This document shows, piece by piece, positions 8,486 through 16,802 of a stretch of DNA of 64,000 nt. Each line of letters opens with the position of its first letter. Within the stretch, counting starts at the first letter, position 1. Source of the DNA: Granulicella sp. 5B5 (GTDB taxonomy: Bacteria; Acidobacteriota; Terriglobia; Terriglobales; Acidobacteriaceae); contig NZ_CP046444.1 in assembly GCF_014083945.1 (NCBI RefSeq), positions 2,356,001 to 2,420,000 of the forward strand. Direction: 5' to 3'. The notes under the pieces are model-generated. The model saw only the letters and a list, made by a program, of their open reading frames with translations, searched no databases and had not been told where the DNA came from. A program made the translations under genes and the position numbers.

Positions 8486-9397
8486 ATGGAGAAGATGGAA
8501 ACCACAGAACAGCTCGGCGCTCTGCTCACCGAGACCCGCAACCCAGCCTCCGCGAATCTCGACCAGCTCTCCACGCTGGAGATGCTCACTCTCATAAACG
8601 CCGAGGACGCCAAGGTTGCAGCAGCCGTCCATGCCGAACTGCCTGCGATTGCCAAAGCCGTGGATGCAATCGCCGCACGCTTCAAGCTGGGCGGACGCCT
8701 CTTCTACACCGGCGCTGGCACCAGCGGCCGTCTCGGCGTGCTCGACGCCAGCGAGTGCCCACCCACGTTCTCCGTGGATGCGGATCTCGTACAGGGCCTC
8801 ATCGCCGGTGGTGACAGCGCGCTAAGGCTCTCCAGCGAGCACTCCGAGGACAGCCGCGGCGAGGGCGCGCGCGACCTCGCCGCGGCAGACTTCAAGGCCC
8901 TCGATACCCTGGTCGGCATCGCCGCCAGCGGCCGGACACCCTACGTTCTCGGCGCCGTCGAATACGCAAAGTCGCTCGGTGCGCTGACGATCGGTCTGAG
9001 TTGCGTGCCCGGCTCAGCGCTGGCGAACGCCACGGAGATCGCCATCACGCCAGTGACAGGCCCCGAAGTCCTCACCGGCTCCACGCGCATGAAGGCAGGT
9101 ACCGCCACCAAGCTGGTGCTCAACATGCTCTCCACTGGCGTGATGGTCCGCACCGGCGCGACCTACGGCAACCTGATGGTGAACGTGCGTCCCACCAATG
9201 CCAAGCTGGTGGACCGCGCGCACCGCATCATCATGGCCACCACCGGTTGTGACCTTGCCACCGCAACGGCGCTGCTCACCGCCTCCGGCGAGAGCGTGAA
9301 GACGGCCATCGTGATGCAGAAGTTGTCGCTTGACTGCACAGCCGCTGAAGCCCGGCTCGCAGCGGCGCAGGGTTCGCTTGCAGCGGCACTCGGCTAG
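8486..9397 (+). CDS. murQ: N-acetylmuramic acid 6-phosphate etherase
   Basis: 303 residues. A SIS domain with the family signature '[22 protein letters not shown]' (74-95) contains catalytic Glu90, and the second catalytic glutamate lies in '[12 protein letters not shown]' (117-127). The conserved '[17 protein letters not shown]' binds the sugar phosphate. MurQ cleaves the D-lactyl ether of MurNAc-6-phosphate to give GlcNAc-6-phosphate and lactate in peptidoglycan recycling. An in-frame ATG at 8495 is an alternative start. Its stop shares the palindrome CTAG with the stop of convergent ruvB, giving a 4-bp overlap. No recycling partner is adjacent, though the divergent MFS transporter might relate to uptake or export. 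Confidence 0.96.
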   Translation: MEKMETTEQLGALLTETRNPASANLDQLSTLEMLTLINAEDAKVAAAVHAELPAIAKAVDAIAARFKLGGRLFYTGAGTSGRLGVLDASECPPTFSVDADLVQGLIAGGDSALRLSSEHSEDSRGEGARDLAAADFKALDTLVGIAASGRTPYVLGAVEYAKSLGALTIGLSCVPGSALANATEIAITPVTGPEVLTGSTRMKAGTATKLVLNMLSTGVMVRTGATYGNLMVNVRPTNAKLVDRAHRIIMATTGCDLATATALLTASGESVKTAIVMQKLSLDCTAAEARLAAAQGSLAAALG

Positions 9398-10467
9398 CCA
9401 AAGAGCGTCGGCTTGCGCGGCATCTCGATGCCCAGATGTTCGTACGCAAGCCGCGTGGCAACCCGGCCGCGCGGTGTGCGGTCCAAGAAGCCGATCTGGA
9501 TCAGGAATGGCTCGTAGACCTCTTCGAGCGCGTCCTGCTCCTCGGCCAGCGCGGCGGCCAGTGTATTCAATCCAACCGGGCCACCGTCATACTTCTCGAT
9601 GATCGTCCGCAACAACCGGCGGTCGAGCTCGTCGAAGCCGTGCGCATCGACCTCCAGCATCTGCAGCGCCGCTATGGCAGTCGCGCGGTCGATCTGGCCT
9701 GAAGCGCGTACTTCGGCGTAATCACGCACCCGGCGTAGCAGCCGGTTGGCGATGCGGGGTGTTCCACGCGACCGCATCGCGATCTCTGCAGCGCCGTCAC
9801 GGTCGATTGGTACGCCCAGTACCTCGGCCGAGCGCTCCACCACGAACCGCAGTTCGTCGTCGGTGTAGAACTCCAGCCGCAGCATAATCCCGAAGCGGCT
9901 GCGTAGAGGCGAACTCAGCAGCCCGGGCCGCGTAGTCGCCGCCACAAACGTGAACGGATCGATCCGCATCACATGCGTACGCGCGCTCGGGCCGGTCCCG
10001 ATCATGATGTCCAGCTGGTAGTCCTCCAGCGCGGTGTAGAGCTTCTCTTCCATCACGGGCTGCAGTCGATGGATCTCGTCGAGAAACAAGACCTGCTTTG
10101 CCTTCAGGTTGGTCAGGATCGCCGCCATGTCGCCCTGTACCTGCAGGGCCGGTCCACTGGTCTGCTGAAAACCGACCCCCAGTTCGTTAGCGATGATTGT
10201 TGCCAGGGTCGTCTTGCCGAGTCCCGGAGGACCGAAGAGCAGGACATGATCCAGAGCTTCGCCTCGGGACCTCGCTGCTTCGAGGGCGATCGCCAGTTGC
10301 TCCTTGGCCTTGGTCTGCCCGATGAATTCTGCCAGGTGCCGTGGGCGGAGCTTCAATTCGACTGCGTCGTCGTCCTCGATCTGGCCGGCTGAGACCAGCC
10401 GTTCCGCTTCCGCGCTCTTTCGGAGGGTGGCTGCTGTGCCCAATTTACGCTTTTGCTCAAAGTCCAT
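9394..10467 (-). CDS. ruvB: Holliday junction branch-migration helicase RuvB
   Basis: 357 residues, near the usual ~340. The Walker A motif GPPGLGKT is at 79-86 and the Walker B is '[10 protein letters not shown]'. The sensor region '[17 protein letters not shown]', arginine finger area and C-terminal winged helix ('[18 protein letters not shown]') are all present. RuvB is the hexameric AAA+ motor that moves Holliday junctions with RuvA during recombination and repair. RuvA and RuvC are not next to it. The N-terminus carries a short extra segment before '[12 protein letters not shown]'. It converges with murQ and shares its CTAG stop. Confidence 0.97.
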   Translation of the reverse strand: MDFEQKRKLGTAATLRKSAEAERLVSAGQIEDDDAVELKLRPRHLAEFIGQTKAKEQLAIALEAARSRGEALDHVLLFGPPGLGKTTLATIIANELGVGFQQTSGPALQVQGDMAAILTNLKAKQVLFLDEIHRLQPVMEEKLYTALEDYQLDIMIGTGPSARTHVMRIDPFTFVAATTRPGLLSSPLRSRFGIMLRLEFYTDDELRFVVERSAEVLGVPIDRDGAAEIAMRSRGTPRIANRLLRRVRDYAEVRASGQIDRATAIAALQMLEVDAHGFDELDRRLLRTIIEKYDGGPVGLNTLAAALAEEQDALEEVYEPFLIQIGFLDRTPRGRVATRLAYEHLGIEMPRKPTLFG

Positions 10468-10855
10468 GCTTAGGCGATGGTAAGGCGAAGCTGCTCGCGA
10501 AGCAACGACTCAAGGGCGGATAGAAGCGTTAGGCAGGCCGGGCTGTAATTCCAGGAGACGGCCGGCAGACCCTCAAAACCGCACCCTGCCAAAAAACCAC
10601 AGGGCAGAAAGTCGCATCTGACTCATTTCGTGTGAATCTTTGGCGCGAGTACATTCGTCTCAGGTAATTGATCATCAGCTTTTTCCGCAGGCTGTGTTCC
10701 TTCTGAATGAAGTCCTTTAGCCGTTTTCTCACCGCAACTTGCCGCGCCGAAGAGTGTTCAGTATCGAGGATATTAAGTGCGGCTTAAGCAATTTCATTTT
10801 CGCAGTCCGATCCGGGGCATGTTTGTATGTCCTTCAATCAGAGAGAACTCCCCGA
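10468..10855. other. AT-richer intergenic region upstream of ruvB and the EPS-type operon
   Basis: About 390 bp without a convincing gene, clearly lower in GC than the flanking genes. It must hold the divergent promoters of ruvB (left) and of the three-gene unit starting at 10856. A weak minus-strand reading frame (10529-10732) has no family features and is not called. I looked for consensus DnaA boxes because the strand composition changes nearby, and saw none. Confidence 0.5.
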
Positions 10856-11113
10856 ATGAAGCGTCTCCTTTCTCTTACGCTCGCGATATTCTGCTGCCTC
10901 TGTCTGGCTGTTGCGACTGAACGCCGCGCCTACGCATATGTCGATCCAGGCTCGGGCTTGTTGGCCCTGCAGTCGATTGCTGCCGGCCTGGCTGCCGCCG
11001 CATATTACATGCGCCGTCGCATTGCTGCGCTGTTTGGACGAGGCAAGACCACCGCAAAGACCGTTGTTCTGCCAACGGCTAAACAAGAAGACAGTAACCG
11101 CAACGTAGCCTAG
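10856..11113 (+). CDS. Small membrane protein preceding methyltransferase/sulfatase genes
   Basis: 85 residues from the ATG at 10856, chosen because it starts a signal-like segment ('LLSLTLAIFCCLCLAVA'); an upstream in-frame ATG lacks support. After the cleavage region comes 'YVDPGSGLLALQSIAAGLAAAAYY', a second hydrophobic helix, then a basic tail. The 'YxDPGSG' motif followed by one transmembrane helix marks a small conserved protein often found just before polysaccharide-related methyltransferase and sulfatase/phosphatase genes, as here. The function is unknown; it may be a membrane adaptor for the two downstream proteins. Confidence 0.7.
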   Translation: MKRLLSLTLAIFCCLCLAVATERRAYAYVDPGSGLLALQSIAAGLAAAAYYMRRRIAALFGRGKTTAKTVVLPTAKQEDSNRNVA

Positions 11114-11156
11114 TCAGTTAGATACTGCGCTCCTACATTCGTTCCGATAGCCACTC

Positions 11157-12560
11157 ATGCCGTCAGCGACACCGCCGCCGACCTTTCGCGATCCGGCCGG
11201 CTTCCTTAGCCTTACACCGGACCACGCCGTTCGCACCATCCACGGCGCCGCTCGTGACTCCGTTATGAGCTTTCTGAGCTCACCGCTGCGACAACGCCTC
11301 GAGCAGCGCGGCGAGATGGTTTCGACTGTCATTGCAGACGATTCAGACGGGGACAGCTTGAAGCTTCGCCATCCGCGAATTCCTGTCATCACTTATCCAT
11401 GGGAGTGGACACAGGGGCAGTGGATGGCAGCCGGGGAGTTGACGCTTGGGTTGTGCGAAGAGGCGCTCGAGCAGGGTTGGATACTGAAGGACGCGACGCC
11501 ACTCAACATTCTTTTTACCGGCACCGGGCCCGTACTTGTTGACGTGCTCTCGTTCGAGAAGCACGTTCCCGGCAATTCAATATGGCTTGCCTACGGTCAA
11601 TACGTTCGCACGTTTCTGCTGCCGATGTTGATGAACCGTCTGCAGCACTGGCCGCTGGCGCTCACGCTCTTCAGACGCGATGGGTACGAGCCAGCTGAGC
11701 TTTACGACGCCCTCAGCTGGCCGCAACGGCTGTCGCCTGCAGCATTCTTTCCCATCACACTGCCCAGTTGGCTGGAGCGGCGCAGCTCAGGGGCATCTGC
11801 TAAATCTGCGGTCGCACCGGCGAAGGAGCCTGCACTGGCGCACCACCTGTTGCGCCGGACACTGAAGGGTTTGCGCCGCCGCACTCGCAATGCACCGGTT
11901 AAGCAGGTGCGATCAGAGTGGTCCGATTACACGGCCACGCTCACGCACTACACGGAGCAGGAGAGCCAGGAGAAGGTCTCCTTTGTGCGCGAGACGCTAG
12001 AGACACTTAAGCCGGCCCGCGTGCTGGATATCGGCGCCAATACCGGCGAGTTCAGTGCTCTGGCTGCCTCGGTGGGAGCCAGCGTCGTGGCGCTGGAGCG
12101 CGATGAGGCTGCGGCAGAAAGACTGTTTCAGCGGGCACGTGCCCAGCAGCTCGATATTCTTGCCATCCATGCGGACCTTGCGCGGCCAACGCCGGCGGTC
12201 GGCTGGGAGAACTCCGAGTCGAGCTCGCTGTTGGCACGGCTGGAGGGCCAGTTTGATCTTGTGCTGATGCTGGCGGTTGTCCACCACCTCCTGTTGATGG
12301 AGCAGATTCCGCTTGATGCCATCATGGAGCTGCTGGGGCGGCTGACGAGACGGTATCTGTTGCTGGAGTGGGTACCGGCAAGCGATCCGATGTTCCAGAG
12401 TCTGATGCGTGGCCGGGACGAACTCTATGGCTCTCTCTGTGAAGACGATCTCGTACGCGCCTGCCAGGGACGGTTCACGCTGCTGCAGCGGCAGTCGCTG
12501 CCGAACGGACGAGTGTTGCTGCTGCTTGAGAAGCAGCAGCCCGGGACATCTGCAGCATGA
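11157..12560 (+). CDS. Kinase-like/SAM-dependent methyltransferase fusion
   Basis: 467 residues. The N-terminal half holds 'LKDATPLNILF' followed by 'GPVLVDVLSFE' (about 112-137), resembling the catalytic-loop Asp...Asn and metal-binding Asp of the protein-kinase/APH fold. The C-terminal half is a class I methyltransferase with the glycine motif 'VLDIGANTGEFSALAA' and 'FDLVLMLAVVHHLL'. Proteins of this build are often annotated as nodulation or polysaccharide methyltransferases. The gene's last bases overlap the start of the sulfatase-like gene (ATGA), so the two products probably modify the same glycan or lipid. The substrate is unknown. Confidence 0.78.
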   Translation: MPSATPPPTFRDPAGFLSLTPDHAVRTIHGAARDSVMSFLSSPLRQRLEQRGEMVSTVIADDSDGDSLKLRHPRIPVITYPWEWTQGQWMAAGELTLGLCEEALEQGWILKDATPLNILFTGTGPVLVDVLSFEKHVPGNSIWLAYGQYVRTFLLPMLMNRLQHWPLALTLFRRDGYEPAELYDALSWPQRLSPAAFFPITLPSWLERRSSGASAKSAVAPAKEPALAHHLLRRTLKGLRRRTRNAPVKQVRSEWSDYTATLTHYTEQESQEKVSFVRETLETLKPARVLDIGANTGEFSALAASVGASVVALERDEAAAERLFQRARAQQLDILAIHADLARPTPAVGWENSESSSLLARLEGQFDLVLMLAVVHHLLLMEQIPLDAIMELLGRLTRRYLLLEWVPASDPMFQSLMRGRDELYGSLCEDDLVRACQGRFTLLQRQSLPNGRVLLLLEKQQPGTSAA

Positions 12561-14104
12561 GAGCGCCAGTCATCGAGCTGCGGCATGCGGGGCAACGCCG
12601 CAGGGAGATGCTGAAGTGTCTTAGTCAGTGTCTTGGCCTGGCATCCATCCTGCTGGTGATGAACTATGGCGACCTGCTTGGCGGAGGCGCCGATGTGCGG
12701 ATGCACGTGCCCTTCCCGCTGGTGGGCATCTGCCTGGCGCAGTTGGCCGACATCCTGCTGCTTGCGCTGGTGCTGTTCGCCGTTCTGGTGCCGCTTTCGC
12801 GCACGCGGGTGTATCCGGTGGCGCGGTTGCTGCTGGTGGTTCTGGTTCCTCCATACATCCTGTTCCGGCTGCGGGAACTGATTCCGTATGCGTCAGAGGA
12901 CGGGTTGATCACGCTGGTGTTCATCGTCTGGGGAGCGTTGGTGTTGCTGGTGTATCTGCGCTTCCGCGGGCTGTATCGGAGGTTGCTGAACCTTGGCGAT
13001 GCTGCGGGCGTGTTTCTGTTTGTGTTTGCCGCGTGCAGCATCGTGCAGATGCTGTATGTGATGCGGTGGAGGCCGGGGCCTCACCAGCGGCAGGCTGCGT
13101 GGCAGAACGCCGCACCACGCCAGCATCCGCTGCTGGTGTGGATACTGCTCGATGAACTGAGCTACGACCAGACGTTCGGGCACCGCGCGCACGATCTCGA
13201 GTTGCCGAACTTCGACGCGCTGCGCCGGCAGTCGATGCTATACACCGCAGCGCAGCCGATCGGCGCGCAGACCGTCAAGGTGATTCCGTCGCTGTTCACC
13301 GGCCATGTGATTGACGACTACCGGTTCAGCTTTAACAACGCGTTCAAGGTGCACTACACCGGGGTGCCTGGGTGGCACCCGCTGGGCGGCAGTGGGACGG
13401 TGTTTGCCGATGCGCAGCGGCTGGGCTGGCGCACCGCGGTGGTGGGCTGGTACAACCCGTACTGCACGATCTACGGCGCGACCATCGACCAGTGCTACGC
13501 GATGAACCTGGACCGGCTGGACGGCGACATGGCGCAGCGCGACGGCTTCTGGCGGAACACGTACTCGCCGTTGGCGAGCATGGTGCGCGAGGTAAAGTCC
13601 GCGCAGCGCGACGATCGCGACAGCTGTACTTACGACGTGCGGCAGCGGCTGAATACCTTCCGCGACCTACAGTCGCACAGCCTGCAGCTGCTGAAGAACG
13701 ACCAGGCGGACTTTGTGTTTCTGCACCTGCCAGTGCCCCACAGCCCGAACATCTGGAGCCGGAACATGGACAACTACGTGAGTTTCTGCGACAGCTCGTA
13801 CCTGGACAACCTGGCGCTGGCGGACCGGACGCTGGGCCAGATCCTGACGCAGCTGGAGAGCTCGCCGCGGTGGAAGGACACCACCGTGATCGTGCAGGGC
13901 GATCATAGCTGGCGGACGTATATCTGGAACCGGCTGCCAGCATGGACCGCGGAGGACGATGAGGTATCGCGGAGCGGGTTCGATCCGCGGCCTGCAGTGC
14001 TGATTCACCGGGCGGGCGAGACGACGGCGGCTACCGACGATTCCAGGTGGTCGATCGTGCATGTGCACGATGTGATCGAACAGGTGCTGCAACAGGGCCG
14101 CTGA
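12557..14104 (+). CDS. Membrane sulfatase/phosphoethanolamine transferase-like hydrolase
   Basis: 515 residues. About five hydrophobic helices lie in the first ~165 residues. The rest is an alkaline-phosphatase-superfamily domain: 'LLVWILLDELSYD' supplies the first metal aspartate, 'AQTVKVIPSLFTG' the likely nucleophile threonine region, 'LHLPVPHSPN' and 'VIVQGDHSWRT' further metal ligands. The architecture resembles LtaS/EptA-type enzymes that move or remove a charged group on a surface lipid or glycan at the outer face of the inner membrane. It is translationally coupled to the methyltransferase. The stop codon lies inside the right copy of the 74-bp inverted repeat. Confidence 0.8.
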   Translation: MRAPVIELRHAGQRRREMLKCLSQCLGLASILLVMNYGDLLGGGADVRMHVPFPLVGICLAQLADILLLALVLFAVLVPLSRTRVYPVARLLLVVLVPPYILFRLRELIPYASEDGLITLVFIVWGALVLLVYLRFRGLYRRLLNLGDAAGVFLFVFAACSIVQMLYVMRWRPGPHQRQAAWQNAAPRQHPLLVWILLDELSYDQTFGHRAHDLELPNFDALRRQSMLYTAAQPIGAQTVKVIPSLFTGHVIDDYRFSFNNAFKVHYTGVPGWHPLGGSGTVFADAQRLGWRTAVVGWYNPYCTIYGATIDQCYAMNLDRLDGDMAQRDGFWRNTYSPLASMVREVKSAQRDDRDSCTYDVRQRLNTFRDLQSHSLQLLKNDQADFVFLHLPVPHSPNIWSRNMDNYVSFCDSSYLDNLALADRTLGQILTQLESSPRWKDTTVIVQGDHSWRTYIWNRLPAWTAEDDEVSRSGFDPRPAVLIHRAGETTAATDDSRWSIVHVHDVIEQVLQQGR

Positions 14105-14174
14105 CCCTCCCCCAGTTTTGGGGCTATGATCCGCATGAATAAGGGGTTAGGCTCGTAACCATTTTGGTGGTTAC
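14101..14174 (-). repeat. Right copy of the 74-bp inverted repeat pair
   Basis: Reverse-complement partner of 6994-7067 with about four mismatches. It includes the stop codon of the sulfatase-like gene at 14102-14104. The internal palindrome 'gtaacc..ggttac' at its right end forms a small hairpin that could terminate the operon. Confidence 0.85.
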
Positions 14175-14192
14175 TTGCTGGCGAAGGCGAGT

Positions 14193-14271
14193 TTTGAAAG
14201 AGCGCTGAGACAGCAAAACCCGGCACCGGGCCGGGTTCTTCCTGCACTTCTATTGTAATTGGCGTGTCAAG
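14193..14271 (+). repeat. 79-bp direct repeat with terminator-like hairpin, copy 1
   Basis: It runs from 'tttgaaagag' to 'gtgtcaag' and contains the strong hairpin 'aacccggcaccgggccgggtt'. A second copy at 28738-28814 keeps both ends and the hairpin stem while the loop differs. It lies 15 bp before the amidohydrolase stop, so it may be a bidirectional terminator element, although it is longer than a simple terminator. Confidence 0.75.
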
Positions 14272-14285
14272 TATTAGTACTGGTA

Positions 14286-15752
14286 TTAGTACTGGCCGTA
14301 GTGGCCTTTGACGGAGTCGAGGAGCTTCTGGCTGTCGTAGCCTACGCCGTCTTTGAAGACGATCTCGGTGTTTTCGATGTCGTTGATGTTTTTGCCGGGG
14401 TTGCCTTTGACGATGACGAGGTCGGCGTCCTTGCCGGGGGCGATGGTGCCGATCTGCTTGTCGCGGCCCATGTAGATGGCACCGTTTTCGGTGGCGATGT
14501 GGAGGGCCTCGATGGGGGTGAAGCCGGCTTCAACCAGAAGCTCGACCTCGCGCTGGTCGCCGTAGCCGGGCAGGGTGCCGCCGTCGCCGGTGGGGTCGGG
14601 GCCGGCCAGCAATAGACCTCCTGCGGCGACGAAGGCGCGCTCCATCGCCATGCCGTTGTGGAACATGGCTGCGCGCTCGGCTGCGGCCTTGGGGTTGGCG
14701 GCGACGCGCATGAGTTCGAGGTTGCGGGTGGTGAGGTAGGCCTCTCGGGTGGGGGCGGACATGGCGGCGAGGACGCGCGGCTGCACGTGGAGGTGTGCGG
14801 GGTCGTAGGACTGGAAGACGGGGAGCGTGGAGGTGACGGCGACATGATGGTCGACCAGAAGCTTGATGAGTGCTTTGGCTTCGGGGGTGTCGGGGGTCAT
14901 TTTGGCGAGGGTAGGGTTGCCGCTGGAGCGCGGGCAAACGTCGGGTTCTTTGCCTGGGTCGAGCTGGGTGTTGACGAAGAAGCCGTGCTCTAGGTCGTCG
15001 ATGCCTAGCTCGACGGCTTCGGGGTACGTGATGGAGCAGAGGTGGCCGGTGATCTTGAGACCGTGTTTGTGGGCCTCGTCGATGGCGGCCTTGAGCTCGG
15101 CGCGGGTGATGTTCATGTAGGCTTTGAAGCTGGTGACGCCTTCTCCGGCCCAGTAGTCGACGGTGGCGCGGGCGTCGTCGGCGTCTTTGAGCTGGTGCAT
15201 CTCGAGGGCGAAGGCGCCTTTGCCTTCGAGGTAGGGGCCGGTGACGTCGAGGTGCGGGCCGATGAGGGCGCCGGAGTCGATCATGGTGCGGAGGTTGAGA
15301 TCGAAGTAGGGCTCAACGGAGCCGGTAGTGCGAAGGGTGGTGACGCCGGAGCCGAGGTAGAGGCGCGGGGAGGAGAAGCCGAGCTCGGGGACGATGACGG
15401 GAGGCTCGGAGGCGCCGGTGATGTCGAGGTCGGGGCGCGTGAGGTAGTACATGTGGTCGTGCATGCCGACGAGGCCGGGGAAGACGGTGCGGCCGGTGAG
15501 GTCGATGTGGACGGTGGAGGGTGAGTCGGCAGGCGGGGTGGTGGAGATGGCGGCGATCTTGCTGTTGCTGAGGGTGAGGTAGGCGTTCTCGATGGGGGCT
15601 GCGCCGGTGCCGTCGATGATGCGGACGTGCTCAAGGACGATGGTGGGCGCGGCGGGGACTTTGACGTAGCGCTGGACGTCAGGTGAGAGCGTGGGCTGCT
15701 GGGCTTGCGTTGCGAAGGCTGCGAGGAGGAGCAGAGATGCTAGAGAGCGCAT
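14286..15752 (-). CDS. Secreted amidohydrolase family metal-dependent hydrolase
   Basis: 488 residues from the ATG at 15752, which begins a signal peptide ('LASLLLLAAFATQAQQ'). The family's metal motif 'GLVGMHDHMYY' (HxH) follows the first beta strands; 'KITGHLCS' and 'DDLEHGF' give further metal histidines, and the C-terminal beta domain 'TIAPGKDADLVIVKGNP' is typical of the imidazolonepropionase/prolidase-like branch. Such enzymes hydrolyse amide or imide bonds, often in dipeptides or cyclic amides. A periplasmic location is inferred from the signal peptide. The tail after 'YDSQKLLDSVKG' is short. The gene seems to stand alone. Confidence 0.88.
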   Translation of the reverse strand: MRSLASLLLLAAFATQAQQPTLSPDVQRYVKVPAAPTIVLEHVRIIDGTGAAPIENAYLTLSNSKIAAISTTPPADSPSTVHIDLTGRTVFPGLVGMHDHMYYLTRPDLDITGASEPPVIVPELGFSSPRLYLGSGVTTLRTTGSVEPYFDLNLRTMIDSGALIGPHLDVTGPYLEGKGAFALEMHQLKDADDARATVDYWAGEGVTSFKAYMNITRAELKAAIDEAHKHGLKITGHLCSITYPEAVELGIDDLEHGFFVNTQLDPGKEPDVCPRSSGNPTLAKMTPDTPEAKALIKLLVDHHVAVTSTLPVFQSYDPAHLHVQPRVLAAMSAPTREAYLTTRNLELMRVAANPKAAAERAAMFHNGMAMERAFVAAGGLLLAGPDPTGDGGTLPGYGDQREVELLVEAGFTPIEALHIATENGAIYMGRDKQIGTIAPGKDADLVIVKGNPGKNINDIENTEIVFKDGVGYDSQKLLDSVKGHYGQY

Positions 15753-15812
15753 GGACGACCTCGGGTGGGGTGTGAGGGTGATGATACGCGAGTGGGTGGG
15801 CAGAGGTCCCTC

Positions 15813-15916
15813 CGGGGCTAAAGCCCCATCACTTTTGGGGTATTCAACGGACGGGCTGAAGCCCGTCCCCTTCAAAGCGGCGCTATGAGACCCGAGGCTG
15901 AAGCCTCGGGGTACCT
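15813..15916. repeat. Cluster of 'gggctaaagccc'-type hairpin repeats
   Basis: Three hairpins in a row: 'ggggctaaagcccc', 'gggctgaagccc' and 'cccgaggctgaagcctcggg'. It is the densest copy of this dispersed family here and fills most of the gap upstream of the amidohydrolase. Similar groups lie at 39893-39990 and 35984-36040. Confidence 0.75.
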
Positions 15917-15988
15917 GAGTTGTGGTGGGGCAGCGTGGTGGCGAGGGTGGCGGGGTTGCATCTACTCTGTGCAGGGAGGATTTTGCGG

Positions 15989-16744
15989 ATGACGAATGGG
16001 GCGAAGATTGGGATTGGGGTGACGTTTGTGTTTCTGGCTGCGGCGGCGGTGCGGGTGGGATTGATCTACAGGGCGAACCATGCGGATGACAACGTGACGA
16101 CGGCGCGGGGGAATGACTCGCCGACAAATATGAAGGTGGATCCGGATGACAATGTGTTTCTGAAGAAGGAGCATCCGGACTCGATTGCCGATGAGAAGGC
16201 GCTGGTTGGGACGACAGTGTGGGTAAGTGCGGGTGGGCAGGTTTACTACTACAAGGACAGCGGGAAGCATGTGGACTACGCGCACCCGGTGGGGCTGCTG
16301 CTGCAGAACCAGCCGATGCTCATCAAAGAAGTGTTTGAGCAGAGCGCGCCGAAGAGCGGCAATGCGGTGTTTCGGATTGCGGCGGGAAAGCGGCAGGTGT
16401 TGCTGGGGTTCACGATGCCGGGGTCGGCTGACCCGAAGGCGGTGTATGCGACGCCGGTGGGGAACTTTGATGGTGGGTACAACCTGTATAACGACGACAT
16501 CTTCTTCTACGACGATCCGCACAAGCTGTTTGATTATTGGGGGCCGAAGGTGTGGGCGGCGATCGACAAGCATGAGCCGCAGGTGGGGATGAGCGAGCGG
16601 CAGGTGATGATGTGCGTGGGCCAGGTGCAGACTCCGCATGGCGGAACGTATGGCAACCGCACGATCACCTATGACAACAGCGGACACCCTTTGACGATTG
16701 ATTTTGAGAATAATAAGGCGATCAAGATTACTCCAGGGGAGTAA
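15989..16744 (+). CDS. Membrane-anchored protein of unknown function
   Basis: 251 residues from the ATG at 15989, supported by the ribosome site GGGAGGA at 15974-15980; a longer upstream reading is not supported. One N-terminal helix ('IGIGVTFVFLAAAAVRVGLIY') anchors an otherwise soluble protein. The mature part has no recognised motif; notable stretches are 'QVYYYKDSGKHVDYAHPVGLLLQNQPML' split by turns, and 'NDDIFFYDDPHKLFDYWG'. The C-terminal segment 'GMSERQVMMCVGQ...RTITYD' resembles a SmpA/BamE-like fold pattern in which a Met-Cys pair precedes strands, but this is weak. The carboxylesterase gene follows 58 bp downstream on the same strand. Confidence 0.6.
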   Translation: MTNGAKIGIGVTFVFLAAAAVRVGLIYRANHADDNVTTARGNDSPTNMKVDPDDNVFLKKEHPDSIADEKALVGTTVWVSAGGQVYYYKDSGKHVDYAHPVGLLLQNQPMLIKEVFEQSAPKSGNAVFRIAAGKRQVLLGFTMPGSADPKAVYATPVGNFDGGYNLYNDDIFFYDDPHKLFDYWGPKVWAAIDKHEPQVGMSERQVMMCVGQVQTPHGGTYGNRTITYDNSGHPLTIDFENNKAIKITPGE

Positions 16745-16802
16745 GACTAGTGACAAGTGGGGAGTGAAAAGTGATAAGTGTTGGGTGCGAGGTTTGCCTG
16801 AC

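Noticed and set aside
10529-10732. Possible 67-residue minus-strand gene in the ruvB upstream gap
   Set aside because: Basic, no recognisable family, no good ribosome site, and it lies in a region that must hold promoters.
10468-10855. Replication origin in the AT-richer gap at the strand-composition switch
   Set aside because: No dnaA, dnaN or gyrB nearby and no clear TTATCCACA-type boxes; kept only as a composition finding.
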